This document shows positions 1-7,919 of a stretch of 64,000 nucleotides of DNA, one piece after another (the stretch's first letter is position 1; each line of letters begins with the position of its first letter). The position numbers and the translations under genes are program-made. Location of the stretch: NCBI RefSeq assembly GCF_902141855.1, contig NZ_CABFVH010000019.1:1-64000 (forward strand). Direction: 5' to 3'. Source of the DNA: Methylobacterium dankookense (GTDB lineage Bacteria; Pseudomonadota; Alphaproteobacteria; Rhizobiales; Beijerinckiaceae). Under the pieces are notes generated by a model. The model was given only the letters and a program-made list of their open reading frames with translations. It was not told where the DNA came from and searched no databases.

Positions 1-156
1 GGTGATGTCGATGATCTCGTAGCGTGCGAACAGCCCGTCGGGCGTGGCCACCTCCGCGCCCGCATCCACCTGCCGCGCGGTCGGACCCGCCGCCGGAAGG
101 ACTGAGCAGCCCGACACCGCAAGCGCGGCGCACAGGGCCAGGGGGAAAGCGCGCAT
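1..156 (-). CDS. Polysaccharide export lipoprotein (Wza/GumB type), N-terminal part only
   Basis: The first 52 codons of a minus-strand gene that runs off the left edge. The start is the ATG read from 156. Residues 1-16 form a short hydrophobic signal ending in the lipobox VSGC, so Cys17 would be lipidated after signal peptidase II cleavage. The sequence after it (LPAAGPTARQV, then LFARYEIIDIT) resembles the N-terminus of polysaccharide biosynthesis/export lipoproteins that form the outer-membrane secretin for capsule or exopolysaccharide. The PES domain itself lies outside the window, so the family call rests on this short N-terminal resemblance. The lipoprotein nature is directly visible. 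Confidence 0.6.
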   Translation of the reverse strand, partial: MRAFPLALCAALAVSGCSVLPAAGPTARQVDAGAEVATPDGLFARYEIIDIT

Positions 157-455
157 CCAGGATCGCCCGTCTGTTTCGCCGAGTTCGCTGCCTAGCTCAA
201 ACCCGGGCCAGAGTCCGTATCCGGTTCGCCACAGTGGAATCGCGACGCCCATGCACGTGCCGTCATCCCCGGTGCCCACAGGCCGGCCCGCATGCGGGGC
301 CTCTTGCGCCGGCACTGATGCAGGGAAGGCACGGCCGGGTCGGACGACCCGCGCGCAGTGTGAAACTCAGCATTGCGACCGGCCGGCCAATTGCCGCGAC
401 GGTTCTACTGGAAGATAGATCCGGTCAGGTGTTTTCGAGATCTCTCCTGAACCGC

Positions 456-1736
456 ATGCGTACAGTCCTGGCCTATACACCGCCCGACCTCCAGGAGGCA
501 CGGCCGGGCGTCGTCAGCCGGCGCCTCGTCTTTTTCCTTGCGGGCTACGATCCCGAGGCGCGCAGCCGCTACCGGATGCTGTTCGTGCGCGAGCTGCTGC
601 TCTCGGCCCGACGCTTCGGCGAGCCCGCGCCGAAGCTCGGCCGGCTGAGCGAGGAGGCCGGGGGGCTGTCCCAGGTCTGGCAGATCGGCCCCCGTCCCGA
701 GATCGGGGACGCGGCGGTCGATTACGAGGTGCTGCACTGGGACGACCTCGTGGTCCGCGACGGGCGGCGCCTGCGCCTCGTCAATATCGGGCTGCTGGTG
801 GTCGGAACCCTGCACGCGCTGGCGGTCGGCCTCCTCTGGCGCTTCTACCGCTTCAACCACCGCTACGGGAACGTGATCGTCTATCCCTTCGTCATGGTGG
901 TCGCCCTCGCACTGATCTCGGGCCTGATCGCGGCCCTGGTCCATCCGCATCTCGGCAGCGGGTTCGCCCACAGCCTCGGGCTGCCGCTGGCCCTCTCGCT
1001 GCCGCTCGCCCTCGCCATCGGCGTCGCCTGGATCGCGGCCATCGACCGCCCGCTCAACCGGATGTTCTTCTGGCTGCTCCTGCGCAGCTGGGTCTTCCAT
1101 TGGCAGCACGGCCAGGGCTGGCGGCCCGATTACGAGGCGCGCCTCGACGCCTTCGCCGAGCGCGCCGCCGCCCGCATCGCCGAGGCCTGCGCCTCCGACG
1201 AGCCGCCCGACGAGATCCTGCTGATCGGCCATTCCACCGGCGGCCTGACCGCCGCCGAGCTCGCCGCGCGGCTGCTCGACCGGATGCCCGATCTCGGCGA
1301 GACGGGGCCGGCCCTGTCGCTCGCCACCCTCGGCTCGGCGCTGCCCCTCGTTGTGATCCAGCCGCGGGCGGTGCGCCTGCGGGCGCAGGTCGCCCGGCTC
1401 GTCGCCTCGCGCCGCCTCGTCTGGTGCGACTTCCAGGCGCCGCAGGACTGGATGAACTTCCCCGGCTTCAACCCGGTGCTCGATGCGGACCTGCCGGATG
1501 CCGGCGGCACGACCGCCAACCCGATCGTGCGCTCGGCCCAGTTCAAGCGCATCCTGACGCCGGAGACCTACGCGAAGGTCCGGAACCGGCCCTTCCGCAT
1601 GCACTTCCAGTTCCTGATGGCGAACGAGCTGCCGGGCGAATACGACTATTTCCGCATGGTGCTCGGGCCGCAATACCTGCGCGACCGGGCCCTGCAGCCG
1701 ATCATCGGCCCGGAGCCCGTGCGGACACGGCGCTGA
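456..1736 (+). CDS. Membrane-anchored alpha/beta-hydrolase-like protein
   Basis: A 426-aa protein starting at ATG 456; longer upstream extensions have no sensible composition. Residues about 108-130, 139-163 and 173-196 are hydrophobic and predicted to span the membrane. The C-terminal half carries GHSTGG at 258-263, a GxSxG nucleophile elbow with Ser260 as probable catalytic serine, followed by helices typical of alpha/beta hydrolases. The N-terminus (LVFFLAGYD, 24-32) looks like the first strand and oxyanion region of the same fold, so the membrane segments would sit inside or beside the hydrolase fold. The substrate is unknown. It is divergent from the export lipoprotein at 1-156 and followed by an intergenic repeat. 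Confidence 0.7.
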   Translation: MRTVLAYTPPDLQEARPGVVSRRLVFFLAGYDPEARSRYRMLFVRELLLSARRFGEPAPKLGRLSEEAGGLSQVWQIGPRPEIGDAAVDYEVLHWDDLVVRDGRRLRLVNIGLLVVGTLHALAVGLLWRFYRFNHRYGNVIVYPFVMVVALALISGLIAALVHPHLGSGFAHSLGLPLALSLPLALAIGVAWIAAIDRPLNRMFFWLLLRSWVFHWQHGQGWRPDYEARLDAFAERAAARIAEACASDEPPDEILLIGHSTGGLTAAELAARLLDRMPDLGETGPALSLATLGSALPLVVIQPRAVRLRAQVARLVASRRLVWCDFQAPQDWMNFPGFNPVLDADLPDAGGTTANPIVRSAQFKRILTPETYAKVRNRPFRMHFQFLMANELPGEYDYFRMVLGPQYLRDRALQPIIGPEPVRTRR

Positions 1737-1744
1737 TGATCCCG

Positions 1745-1855
1745 GAGGCGAGAGGGCTCGGCCCTCTCGCGGGTCCAGGGCGGAGCCCTGGAAGACGTCG
1801 GGGCTTTGCCCCGACACCCCACCAAAGGGATGGTCCCTTTGGGATCCCGGGATTT
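1745..1855. repeat. Intergenic palindromic repeat, family A (copy 1)
   Basis: A chain of short GC-rich hairpins (AGGGC..GCCCT, CCAGGGC..GCCCTGG, CGGGGC..GCCCCG, AAAGGGAT..TCCCTTT) ending in GGGATCCC. The same succession recurs near 5730, 17950, 32630, 37570 and 47880. It lies between the convergent hydrolase and cytochrome c genes, where it may act as a transcription end or mRNA-stability element. Confidence 0.75.
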
Positions 1856-1862
1856 CGGTCCG

Positions 1863-2261
1863 CTATTTCGGGAATGCCCCGCTCGCCGAATCCTTGCTCA
1901 GGGGCTTGTCACCCGGCTGCACGCCGTTCTTCGAGAGAATGTAGGCGGTGATCGGGTCGATCTGGTCGTCGGCGAGGGAGCCCGGCGTGTTCTGCGGCAT
2001 CTTCTCGTGGATGTAGGTGCGCAAGTCCGCGACCGGCTTGCCCGCCCACTTGTCCTTGAACGCGTCGCCCACCAGCGCTGGGCCGGTCGCGCCCTGAAGG
2101 TTCGGGCGGTGGCACTGGGCGCAATGGTTGTTGAACTTGGTGTGGCCCTCCTCCGCCTGCTGGGCGGTGAAGGGGCCGGTGGCGGCTTGTGCCGCGCAGG
2201 CCGCGAGGAGGCCGGCGGCGAGGGCGAGGGCCCGCACCGGGCGGGTCTGGAATTGTCTCAA
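1863..2261 (-). CDS. Small periplasmic c-type cytochrome
   Basis: A 132-aa protein with a Sec signal peptide (residues 1-26, ending AAQA) and one heme c site CAQCH (Cys47, Cys50, His51). Met88 in EKMPQN is the likely distal axial ligand, giving a class I monoheme fold. The start is TTG at 2261, chosen because a strong Shine-Dalgarno (GGAGGGAG on the coding strand) sits about seven bases upstream; no ATG fits the signal peptide. Such proteins carry electrons to oxidases or accept them from periplasmic dehydrogenases. Nothing nearby says which partner applies here. Confidence 0.85.
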   Translation of the reverse strand: MRQFQTRPVRALALAAGLLAACAAQAATGPFTAQQAEEGHTKFNNHCAQCHRPNLQGATGPALVGDAFKDKWAGKPVADLRTYIHEKMPQNTPGSLADDQIDPITAYILSKNGVQPGDKPLSKDSASGAFPK

Positions 2262-2757
2262 GACGTGCTCCCTCCGTTATGGGGCGCAGCTGGGCGCGAG
2301 GGATCCGACGGGAGCCGGGGCCCCGCGAAATTCGCGCGTCCATGCGCCGCTTGGTGTCGCCCGGACGCGTCGCCAGCCGGGCCGTGGGGGCTCAACGTCC
2401 GGATCTGCTGATTGGTCTCATTCCAGATTGCCTTTTTTGCCTGATTATCCCGTGTCGAACACGCAGATTGCGCCGTGCAATGCAGCAAAGCGCCGGCTTT
2501 CTACCTGTGCAGCTGCGGGAAGGACTGGGATGGCGCGGCTCCGGAACACGGCACAGGCTGCTCGTCCGGTCTTCGACTGCTCCGCGCCGAGACGGATGCC
2601 GGTCCGAGGCACGGGCGTGCGAGAAGGCGATGACCCGGAGCCATGCCCGGCGCGACGATGCCGATCGCTACTCCAGGTTTCATTGCATCAGGCAAAGGCT
2701 TTCGTAACGCAGCGGCGCTAGCCTCCCTCCGTTCGCCAACCTGGAAACCCGTCCCGG
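2262..2757. other. Non-coding gap between cytochrome c and PilZ genes
   Basis: About 500 bases without a convincing gene on either strand. The short open frames inside have no starts with ribosome-binding sites and atypical composition. The segment around 2400-2480 is AT-richer than its surroundings and could hold the divergent promoters, but I cannot place them with confidence. Confidence 0.5.
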
Positions 2758-3420
2758 ATGCAAGCCAGCCTCGGAATGCCGGAGAGCACTCGTCTCCCCG
2801 TCCCGGATGCGGCCCGCGCGCCGGAGGCGCCGCGCGCCGTGCGCGCCGACGACCAGCGCCGCTACCAGCGGGTCCGGGTGGCGCTGCTCGGCCGCTTCAT
2901 GCTGAGTGACCGCCGCGAATATCCCTGCCAGACGATGGACATGTCGCCGGGCGGGGTGCGCGTCGTCTGCGCCGTGGCCGGTACCGTGGGCGAGCGCGTG
3001 GTGCTGTATCTGGAGCAGATTGGCCGGATCGAGGGCGTGATCGTGCGCCACGCCACCGGCGGCTTCGCCGCGGCGCTCTCCGTCTCGGCGCGCAAGCGCG
3101 AGAAGATCGCCTCGCAGCTCACCTGGCTCGCCAACCGCGAATTGCTCGGCCTGCCCGAGGGCCGCAGCCACGAGCGCATCACGCCCAAGGCCCCCGCCGT
3201 CGTGCTGCGTCTGGAGAGCGGGCGCGAGGTCGCCGCCCGCATCATCGACTTCTCGATGTCGGGCGCGGCCATCGCCTGCACCGCCCGGCCCGCCATCGGC
3301 TCGGCGGTCGTCGTGGGCCGGACGCCCGGGCGGCTGGTCCGCTTTTTCGAGGGCGGCTTCGGCGTGCAGTTCCTGCTGCCGATCGATCCCGACCGCTTCC
3401 ACGACGGCATGACGCTCTGA
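2758..3420 (+). CDS. Tandem PilZ-domain protein
   Basis: A 220-aa cytoplasmic protein with two PilZ-like modules. The first has RRYQR at 34-38 and DMSPGG at 61-66, fitting the RxxxR and (D/N)xSxxG c-di-GMP-binding motifs. The second has RSHER at 136-140 and DFSMSG at 164-169, so both copies keep the ligand signature. Such proteins bind cyclic di-GMP and alter motility, polysaccharide synthesis or transcription; the target is not evident. It is a single gene closed by a strong palindromic terminator at 3506. Having ligand motifs in both modules suggests that both can bind. Confidence 0.85.
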   Translation: MQASLGMPESTRLPVPDAARAPEAPRAVRADDQRRYQRVRVALLGRFMLSDRREYPCQTMDMSPGGVRVVCAVAGTVGERVVLYLEQIGRIEGVIVRHATGGFAAALSVSARKREKIASQLTWLANRELLGLPEGRSHERITPKAPAVVLRLESGREVAARIIDFSMSGAAIACTARPAIGSAVVVGRTPGRLVRFFEGGFGVQFLLPIDPDRFHDGMTL

Positions 3421-3434
3421 CGATCTCTCCGGAA

Positions 3435-3482
3435 GCGCTGCGGAACGACGGCGCTGCGGAACGACGGCGCTGCGGAACGACG
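3435..3482. repeat. 16-bp tandem repeat, three exact copies
   Basis: The unit GCGCTGCGGAACGACG occurs three times without mismatch just after the PilZ stop codon, and a fourth copy begins at 3483 and then diverges. It is non-coding and lies before the terminator hairpin at 3506. Confidence 0.9.
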
Positions 3483-3505
3483 GCGCTCCGGACCGAAGGC
3501 CTTCG

Positions 3506-3531
3506 ACGCCGCGCCCCATGGGGCGCGGCGT
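3506..3531 (+). terminator. Perfect 26-bp palindrome after the PilZ gene
   Basis: ACGCCGCGCCCC is followed at once by its own complement and then TTTG. The stem is very strong, but the T-tract is short. The position downstream of the PilZ gene suggests a terminator. The rest of the 3421-3734 gap holds only the tandem repeat and presumed promoter sequence for the next gene. Confidence 0.65.
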
Positions 3532-3734
3532 TTGCGATTCCGGGATGCAGCGCGGCTCAGGGTTTCCGGCTCCTGAACGGAAAGACCCGATTCCGCCGCA
3601 TCCGCCGAACGTCCGGTTCGGCGTGTGGCGAGGCCGCGGTTCCGGCGGTTCCGATCGATAAAATTGCGCGCATCCGCTTCAGCGCGGCGGAGGGTGCGCG
3701 GCGGCATCGTGACCACACAGACGGAGTGGTCGCC

Positions 3735-4367
3735 ATGCGCAGCGGGTCGTTTCTGAAGGTGGTCGGGTTCGCCGTCGGCGCGCTCTGCGCCACGCTCGGG
3801 GCCGCGCAGGGCACCGAGAGCCTGCCGTCGATGCCGGCGATCGAGGCCGGGGCGAGCCCGCTGGGCGCGGCCAAGCCGATCGCGGCCTGGGTGGGCTTCT
3901 GCCAGTCCTACGCCGCCGAATGCGCGGTCGACACCGCCGAGGCGGCGCGCATCACGCTGAACGCGTCGACCTGGGCGCAGATCGTGGCGGTGAACAAGCG
4001 GGTCAACAAGAGCGTGCGGGCGATGACCGACATGGACCATCTCGGCGTGCCCGACCGCTGGGACCTGGCCGAGGACGGCATCGGCGATTGCGAGGACTTC
4101 CAGCTGCTCAAGCGCCACCTGCTGGCCGCGGCCGGCCTGCCCAAGCGCGCCATGCGCATGACGGTGGTGATCGACGAGAAGGGCGAGGGCCACGCGGTGC
4201 TGACCCTGATCACCGACCGCGGCGACCTCGTGCTCGACAACAAGACCAGCCAGATCCTGCCCTGGCACCGCACCGGCTACGTCTTCATCAAGCGCGAGAG
4301 CCAGGACGCGGTGGCGTGGGTCTCGCTCGGCGGCGTCACCTCGCCCGCCATGACCGCCAACCGCTGA
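3735..4367 (+). CDS. Transglutaminase-like cysteine proteinase (BTLCP family), copy 1
   Basis: A 210-aa secreted protein. ATG 3735 is chosen over the in-frame GTG at 3726 because ACGGAG lies eight bases before it. Residues 1-25 form a signal peptide. The papain/transglutaminase-like triad is visible as Cys119 in GDCEDFQLLKR, His153 in EGHAVL and Asp168 in VLDNK. This is the bacterial transglutaminase-like cysteine proteinase family, common in alphaproteobacteria; in other bacteria, members located beside adhesin systems cleave adhesins such as LapA. No large adhesin or transporter is adjacent here. A paralogue with the same architecture follows at 5046. Confidence 0.85.
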   Translation: MRSGSFLKVVGFAVGALCATLGAAQGTESLPSMPAIEAGASPLGAAKPIAAWVGFCQSYAAECAVDTAEAARITLNASTWAQIVAVNKRVNKSVRAMTDMDHLGVPDRWDLAEDGIGDCEDFQLLKRHLLAAAGLPKRAMRMTVVIDEKGEGHAVLTLITDRGDLVLDNKTSQILPWHRTGYVFIKRESQDAVAWVSLGGVTSPAMTANR

Positions 4368-4436
4368 TCCCTTGCGCCGCCGGGGCTCCGCCCCGACGCG
4401 TCGTCGAAGGGATGATCCTTCCGGGAACCGGACCCG

Positions 4437-4694
4437 TCAGGCGGCCTGCGGCAGCGGGGCCTGGCGCAGGCGCGACACGTAGGTCTCGATCCGGCCGACG
4501 AAGGCGGCCAGGTGCGGGGCCACGCCCCGCAGGCTCGCGAGGTCGCGCAGGAGGATGTCGAGGGCCAGCGCCCGGTCGCCCTCGGTCGGGCAGGTGGCGG
4601 CGAAGCTATCGACCGCGTATTCGGCGAGGCCCATTGCCCCGGTCCGCCCGTCCTCGGCGAGGGCGCGGATCACGTGCTGAATGGGGGGTTGCAT
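4437..4694 (-). CDS. Hypothetical helical protein (85 aa)
   Basis: A small minus-strand gene between the two BTLCP genes, start ATG at 4694. The 85-aa product is soluble and looks mostly alpha-helical (LAEYAVDSFAATCP, LALDILLRDLASLRG, LAAFVGRIETYVSRL). It has no signal peptide, membrane segment or motif I recognise. A weak AGGA lies about ten bases upstream of the ATG. Codon use matches its neighbours, which favours a real gene. The function is unknown. Confidence 0.5.
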   Translation of the reverse strand: MQPPIQHVIRALAEDGRTGAMGLAEYAVDSFAATCPTEGDRALALDILLRDLASLRGVAPHLAAFVGRIETYVSRLRQAPLPQAA

Positions 4695-5045
4695 CGGAGG
4701 ATCTGTTCCTGAACGCTGGTGGCCGGAATCTTGCGAGGCCGTGACGCCTCTCCGGTGTCGAATCACCGCGCGGCGTGACCCCGTCTCAAGCCGGCAAACC
4801 GGCTGAGAATCAAGGGGCGGCGGCGCTTGCGCGGAGCACGCATGCGGATCGCGCATGACGTGCCTGCGACACGATGGCAGCGAAGCCACAACGTTTTAAT
4901 TTGGAACCGAACGCCCAGTGGCGCGTTAATTCGCCCTTCATTTTCGGATTGAGCGCCCGGCGGCGTCATGCGACCTTCATCGGCACGTCATCCGTGCGGT
5001 GGGGCTGCGGGCATGCGGCACGCAATGGTCCAAGGATTGTCCGAG
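4695..5045. other. Non-coding gap with an AT-rich patch
   Basis: Between the 85-aa hypothetical and the second BTLCP gene. The patch at about 4890-4950 is clearly less G+C rich (TTTTAATTTGG, GCGTTAATTC) and probably carries the divergent promoters. No small gene is supported. Confidence 0.45.
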
Positions 5046-5711
5046 ATGCTGACCGCGCCGGCCTGGAGCTGGTGCGACGCCCCGCGCCGGCTCGGGCGTG
5101 CGGCGAGCTTCGTCCTCGTCGGCACGATCCTGATGCTCGGCGGCGCGACCACGCAGGCCCATACCGGCCCTGCCCTGCCCGAGGCCGGGCTCGGCGTCGA
5201 GATCGGCCCGGCCGCGCGCCCGACTGCGGCCTGGACCGAGTTCTGCGCCCGGATGCCCGACGAATGCCGCGTGGACCCGAGCGAGCCCGCCACCATTCCC
5301 CTCGACCTCGCCTCGTGGCGGACGCTGACGAGCGTCAACCGGCGGGTCAACGCCCGCATCAAGCCGCTCACTGACCAGGCGCATTGGGGCGTCGTCGACC
5401 GCTGGGACTATCCGGATGACGGCTTCGGCGATTGCGAGGACTACCAACTCCTCAAGCGGCGCATGCTGGTGGAGCGCGGCCTGCCCCGCCGCGCCCTGCG
5501 CATGACGGTGGTGATCGACGATATCGGCGAGGGCCACGCCGTCCTGATGGTCCGCACCGACCGCGGCGACTTCATCCTCGACAACAAGACCAACGCGGTC
5601 CTGTCCTGGCGCAAGACCGGCTACGCCTACATCAAGCGCGAGGGCCAGGACGGCGCCGCCTGGGTCGCCCTCAACGGCGGCACCTCGCCGGTGGTGACGG
5701 CCAACCGCTGA
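5046..5711 (+). CDS. Transglutaminase-like cysteine proteinase (BTLCP family), copy 2
   Basis: A 221-aa paralogue of the protein at 3735, with the same layout: an N-terminal hydrophobic export segment (residues about 18-38) followed by the BTLCP domain. The triad is Cys130 (GDCEDYQLLKR), His164 (EGHAVL) and Asp179 (LDNKT). ATG 5046 is preferred because AAGGA lies nine bases upstream; in-frame starts at 5013 and 5025 would add a charged leader. The catalytic blocks are nearly identical to copy 1, while the N-terminal thirds diverge, consistent with an old local duplication. The substrates are unknown. Confidence 0.85.
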   Translation: MLTAPAWSWCDAPRRLGRAASFVLVGTILMLGGATTQAHTGPALPEAGLGVEIGPAARPTAAWTEFCARMPDECRVDPSEPATIPLDLASWRTLTSVNRRVNARIKPLTDQAHWGVVDRWDYPDDGFGDCEDYQLLKRRMLVERGLPRRALRMTVVIDDIGEGHAVLMVRTDRGDFILDNKTNAVLSWRKTGYAYIKREGQDGAAWVALNGGTSPVVTANR

Positions 5712-5727
5712 GATCCGGGGACTCGAT

Positions 5728-5832
5728 TAAGGGATCATCCCTTTTGTGGCTCCAGGGGCAAGGCCCTGGACCATGCCGGGGCTCTGCCCCTGCACCCCCG
5801 CCAAAGGGATGATCCCTTTGGGATCCCGAATG
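5728..5832. repeat. Intergenic palindromic repeat, family A (copy 2)
   Basis: The same hairpin chain as at 1745 (AAGGGATCATCCCTTT, CAGGGGCAAGGCCCTGG, GGGGCTCTGCCCC, AAAGGGATGATCCCTTT) ending GGGATCCC. It lies between the convergent BTLCP copy 2 and the small membrane protein. A truncated relative (GGGGCTCCGCCCC, AAGGGATGATCC) is at 4383-4420. Confidence 0.75.
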
Positions 5833-5835
5833 TCG

Positions 5836-6165
5836 TCACACCCCTGCGATGATCCCGGCCAAGCGCAGGGCGAGGCTGCCCGAGAGCAGGCTCCAGCCGC
5901 AGGCGATCATGGTGGCGAGCATCACGAAGGGGATCGGCCGGCCCTCGATGCGGCGGCCGCGCACGGTGTTGCGCAGGATGATGAAGGGCGCGCTGAAGGC
6001 CAGCATCGGCAGGGCCGCCGCGGCGACGACGCCGCCCCGCTCCAGCAGGCTGAAGCTCGCCCGCCGCGCGGTGACCATCTCGTAGGCGCTCGCCAGCAGG
6101 CCCGACAGCGCGAGCCCGATGCAGAGTGTCTGGATCGAGTCGAGGGCGGCAGGCGAGAGGTGCAT
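5836..6165 (-). CDS. Small integral membrane protein (109 aa)
   Basis: A 109-aa protein with three predicted membrane helices (roughly residues 12-30, 46-64 and 79-106) separated by short basic loops such as RNTVRGRRIEGRP. It resembles an uncharacterised Rhizobiales membrane family that I recall as DUF6949, but that name is from memory and uncertain. Start ATG at 6165. It lies upstream of, but is transcribed away from, the family A repeat. The coding strand is shared with DUF3126 and cysE further right, although an AT-rich gap separates them. The function is unknown. Confidence 0.6.
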   Translation of the reverse strand: MHLSPAALDSIQTLCIGLALSGLLASAYEMVTARRASFSLLERGGVVAAAALPMLAFSAPFIILRNTVRGRRIEGRPIPFVMLATMIACGWSLLSGSLALRLAGIIAGV

Positions 6166-6315
6166 GGACGCGCGAACTCCGTGAGATCGCGCGCAGCCTA
6201 ACGCAGATGTTTACGAAACGTTAAGCACTGTTCGGAGGCAGGGTTAATCCGTGCACAGGCGGCAAAGGCCTGGAGAGGGGCCGGCAAGGGAAAAGGACCA
6301 GCCGGCGCCCGGGTC

Positions 6316-6525
6316 TCAATCCTCGAGGTCGATGTCGAGGATCGGCATGCGGAAGACGAAGGAATCGTCGCCGTCCTCCTTGTCGTCGGCGATCACGCCG
6401 ATCGACTCGTCGCCGATATAGACCTCGGCCGAATCGGCAGCCTTCATCGCCGTGATGCGGATGTTGTTGTTGGCGAACTTGCGGCGCAGATAGTCCTGCA
6501 GCTTCGCGATCTCGGATTTGGTCAC
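6316..6525 (-). CDS. DUF3126 family protein
   Basis: A 69-aa acidic protein. The start is GTG at 6525, preceded by AGGAGAC at good spacing on the coding strand. The sequence begins MTKSEIAKLQDYLRRKF and continues with alternating strands ending DIDLED, matching the small DUF3126 family of alphaproteobacteria. The gene lies directly downstream of serine acetyltransferase on the same strand, a pairing I know from other alphaproteobacteria, so a role tied to cysteine synthesis is plausible but unproven. The 257-base gap to cysE contains no other gene. Confidence 0.75.
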   Translation of the reverse strand: MTKSEIAKLQDYLRRKFANNNIRITAMKAADSAEVYIGDESIGVIADDKEDGDDSFVFRMPILDIDLED

Positions 6526-6782
6526 GCTGTCTCGTCTCCTTCGCCGCGCGGGACATCGCGGCCCGGTATCCCGGGCCCGATCGCACCGCGCTCGTTTCGT
6601 GACGCGCTCGAAGGCCCAGGAGGCCGCTTCGGCATCGAGGGCGGAGCGCTCCGGGGCGTCCGGGGGCGGCTTGCCACGACGGCGCGCGGGCGGCAAGCGC
6701 GCCGCCCGCGACGGGGCAACCGCCGGGGAGGCGGCTCCGTTCACGGGCTCGTTTCGGCACCTTATCGAGGGTCGGGCCGGGA

Positions 6783-7646
6783 TCAGATCCCTTCGCCGAC
6801 GTGGATGAACTGGTCCATGCTGACGAGCTGGTCCATGGCGCGGGCGGGCTCGGCGCAGCCGGCCGTTCCGACGACGCGGGCCGGCACGCCGACCACCGTG
6901 GTGTTCGGCGGCACCGGGCGCAGCACCACGGAGCCGGCCGCGACCCGGGCGCAGGCCCCGACCTCGATATTGCCGAGGATCTTGGCGCCCGCGCCGATCA
7001 TCACGCCGCGGCGGATCTTCGGGTGGCGGTCGGCGCCCTGCTTGCCGGTGCCGCCCAGCGTCACCCCGTGCAGGATGGAGACGTCGTCCTCGATCACCGC
7101 GGTGGAGCCGACCACGAGGCCGGTGGCGTGGTCGAGGAAGATGCCCCGCCCGATCCGCGCCGCCGGGTGGATGTCGCACTGGAACACCTCCGACGACCGG
7201 CTCTGCAGGTAGAGCGCGAGGTCGCGCCGCCCGGCATTCCAGAAGTGATGCGCGAGGCGGTGTGCCTGGATGGCGTGGAAGCCCTTGAAGTAGAGCACCG
7301 GCTCGATCGCCCGGAAGGTGGCGGGGTCGCGGTCCATCACCGCGACGATGTCGGCCCGGAAGGCCTCGCCGATGCGCGGATCCTCGCTGATCGCCTCGAA
7401 GAAGCCGTGGGCGACGAGCTCGGCCGGCAGGGACGGATGGCCGAGGCGCGCGGCCACGCGGTGGGCGACGGCGGCTTCGAGCGTCTGGTGGTTGAGGATG
7501 GTCGCGACGATGAAGGAGGCGAGCTGCGGCTCCTCGCGCAGCACCTGTTCGGCCTCGCCGCGCAGGCGCGACCAGACCGGATCGCAGACCGCGAGCTCGT
7601 CGCGGGCGGGTTGATGAAGCTGGCTGACGGCAGGGCTTGCAGTCAT
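6783..7646 (-). CDS. cysE: Serine O-acetyltransferase
   Basis: A 287-aa enzyme that acetylates L-serine with acetyl-CoA, the first step of cysteine synthesis. It has the usual all-alpha N-terminal SATase domain (about 15-150) followed by a left-handed beta-helix of hexapeptide repeats. Family hallmarks are DIHPAARIG, DHATGLVVG, SILHGVTLGGTG, RHPKIRRGVMIGAGAKILGNI and a C-terminal tail ending VGEGI; enterobacterial CysE and its relatives use a terminal Ile to bind cysteine synthase. ATG 7646 is chosen because GAGG lies about six bases before it; ATG 7661 would add five residues. DUF3126 follows downstream. Confidence 0.93.
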   Translation of the reverse strand: MTASPAVSQLHQPARDELAVCDPVWSRLRGEAEQVLREEPQLASFIVATILNHQTLEAAVAHRVAARLGHPSLPAELVAHGFFEAISEDPRIGEAFRADIVAVMDRDPATFRAIEPVLYFKGFHAIQAHRLAHHFWNAGRRDLALYLQSRSSEVFQCDIHPAARIGRGIFLDHATGLVVGSTAVIEDDVSILHGVTLGGTGKQGADRHPKIRRGVMIGAGAKILGNIEVGACARVAAGSVVLRPVPPNTTVVGVPARVVGTAGCAEPARAMDQLVSMDQFIHVGEGI

Positions 7647-7919
7647 GGCGGACCTCGACATCTTCGTCGCGCGCCTCGCGCGGGGCGGTGTCGGGCCGGC
7701 GTGCCGGCCGGACCCGGTCCGCTGCGACGCTTGCGGGAAAGAGTTCTATCTCAAAACCGGGCGGCGCGCACGGATGATCTTGTTGCGGCGCCTACAGGCG
7801 GATGAAAACGTCTGCCGCCCCGGTGGCGAGACCCTAGCGTGGGGCTCCACCCCGGCTCGATCAAGGGGCCGGGGCGCACGGGCGGTGACGGATCGCTGCG
7901 CTGCGAAATCGCGATGCGG

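Noticed and set aside
24..455. N-terminal extension of the membrane hydrolase back to position 24
   Set aside because: The extra 144 codons are Arg/Pro-rich with no ribosome-binding site and run antisense over the lipoprotein gene; ATG 456 begins the conserved-looking part.
2258..2695. Small minus-strand frames between cytochrome c and PilZ genes
   Set aside because: No ribosome-binding sites, no motifs, and Arg/Ser/Pro-rich composition as expected by chance.
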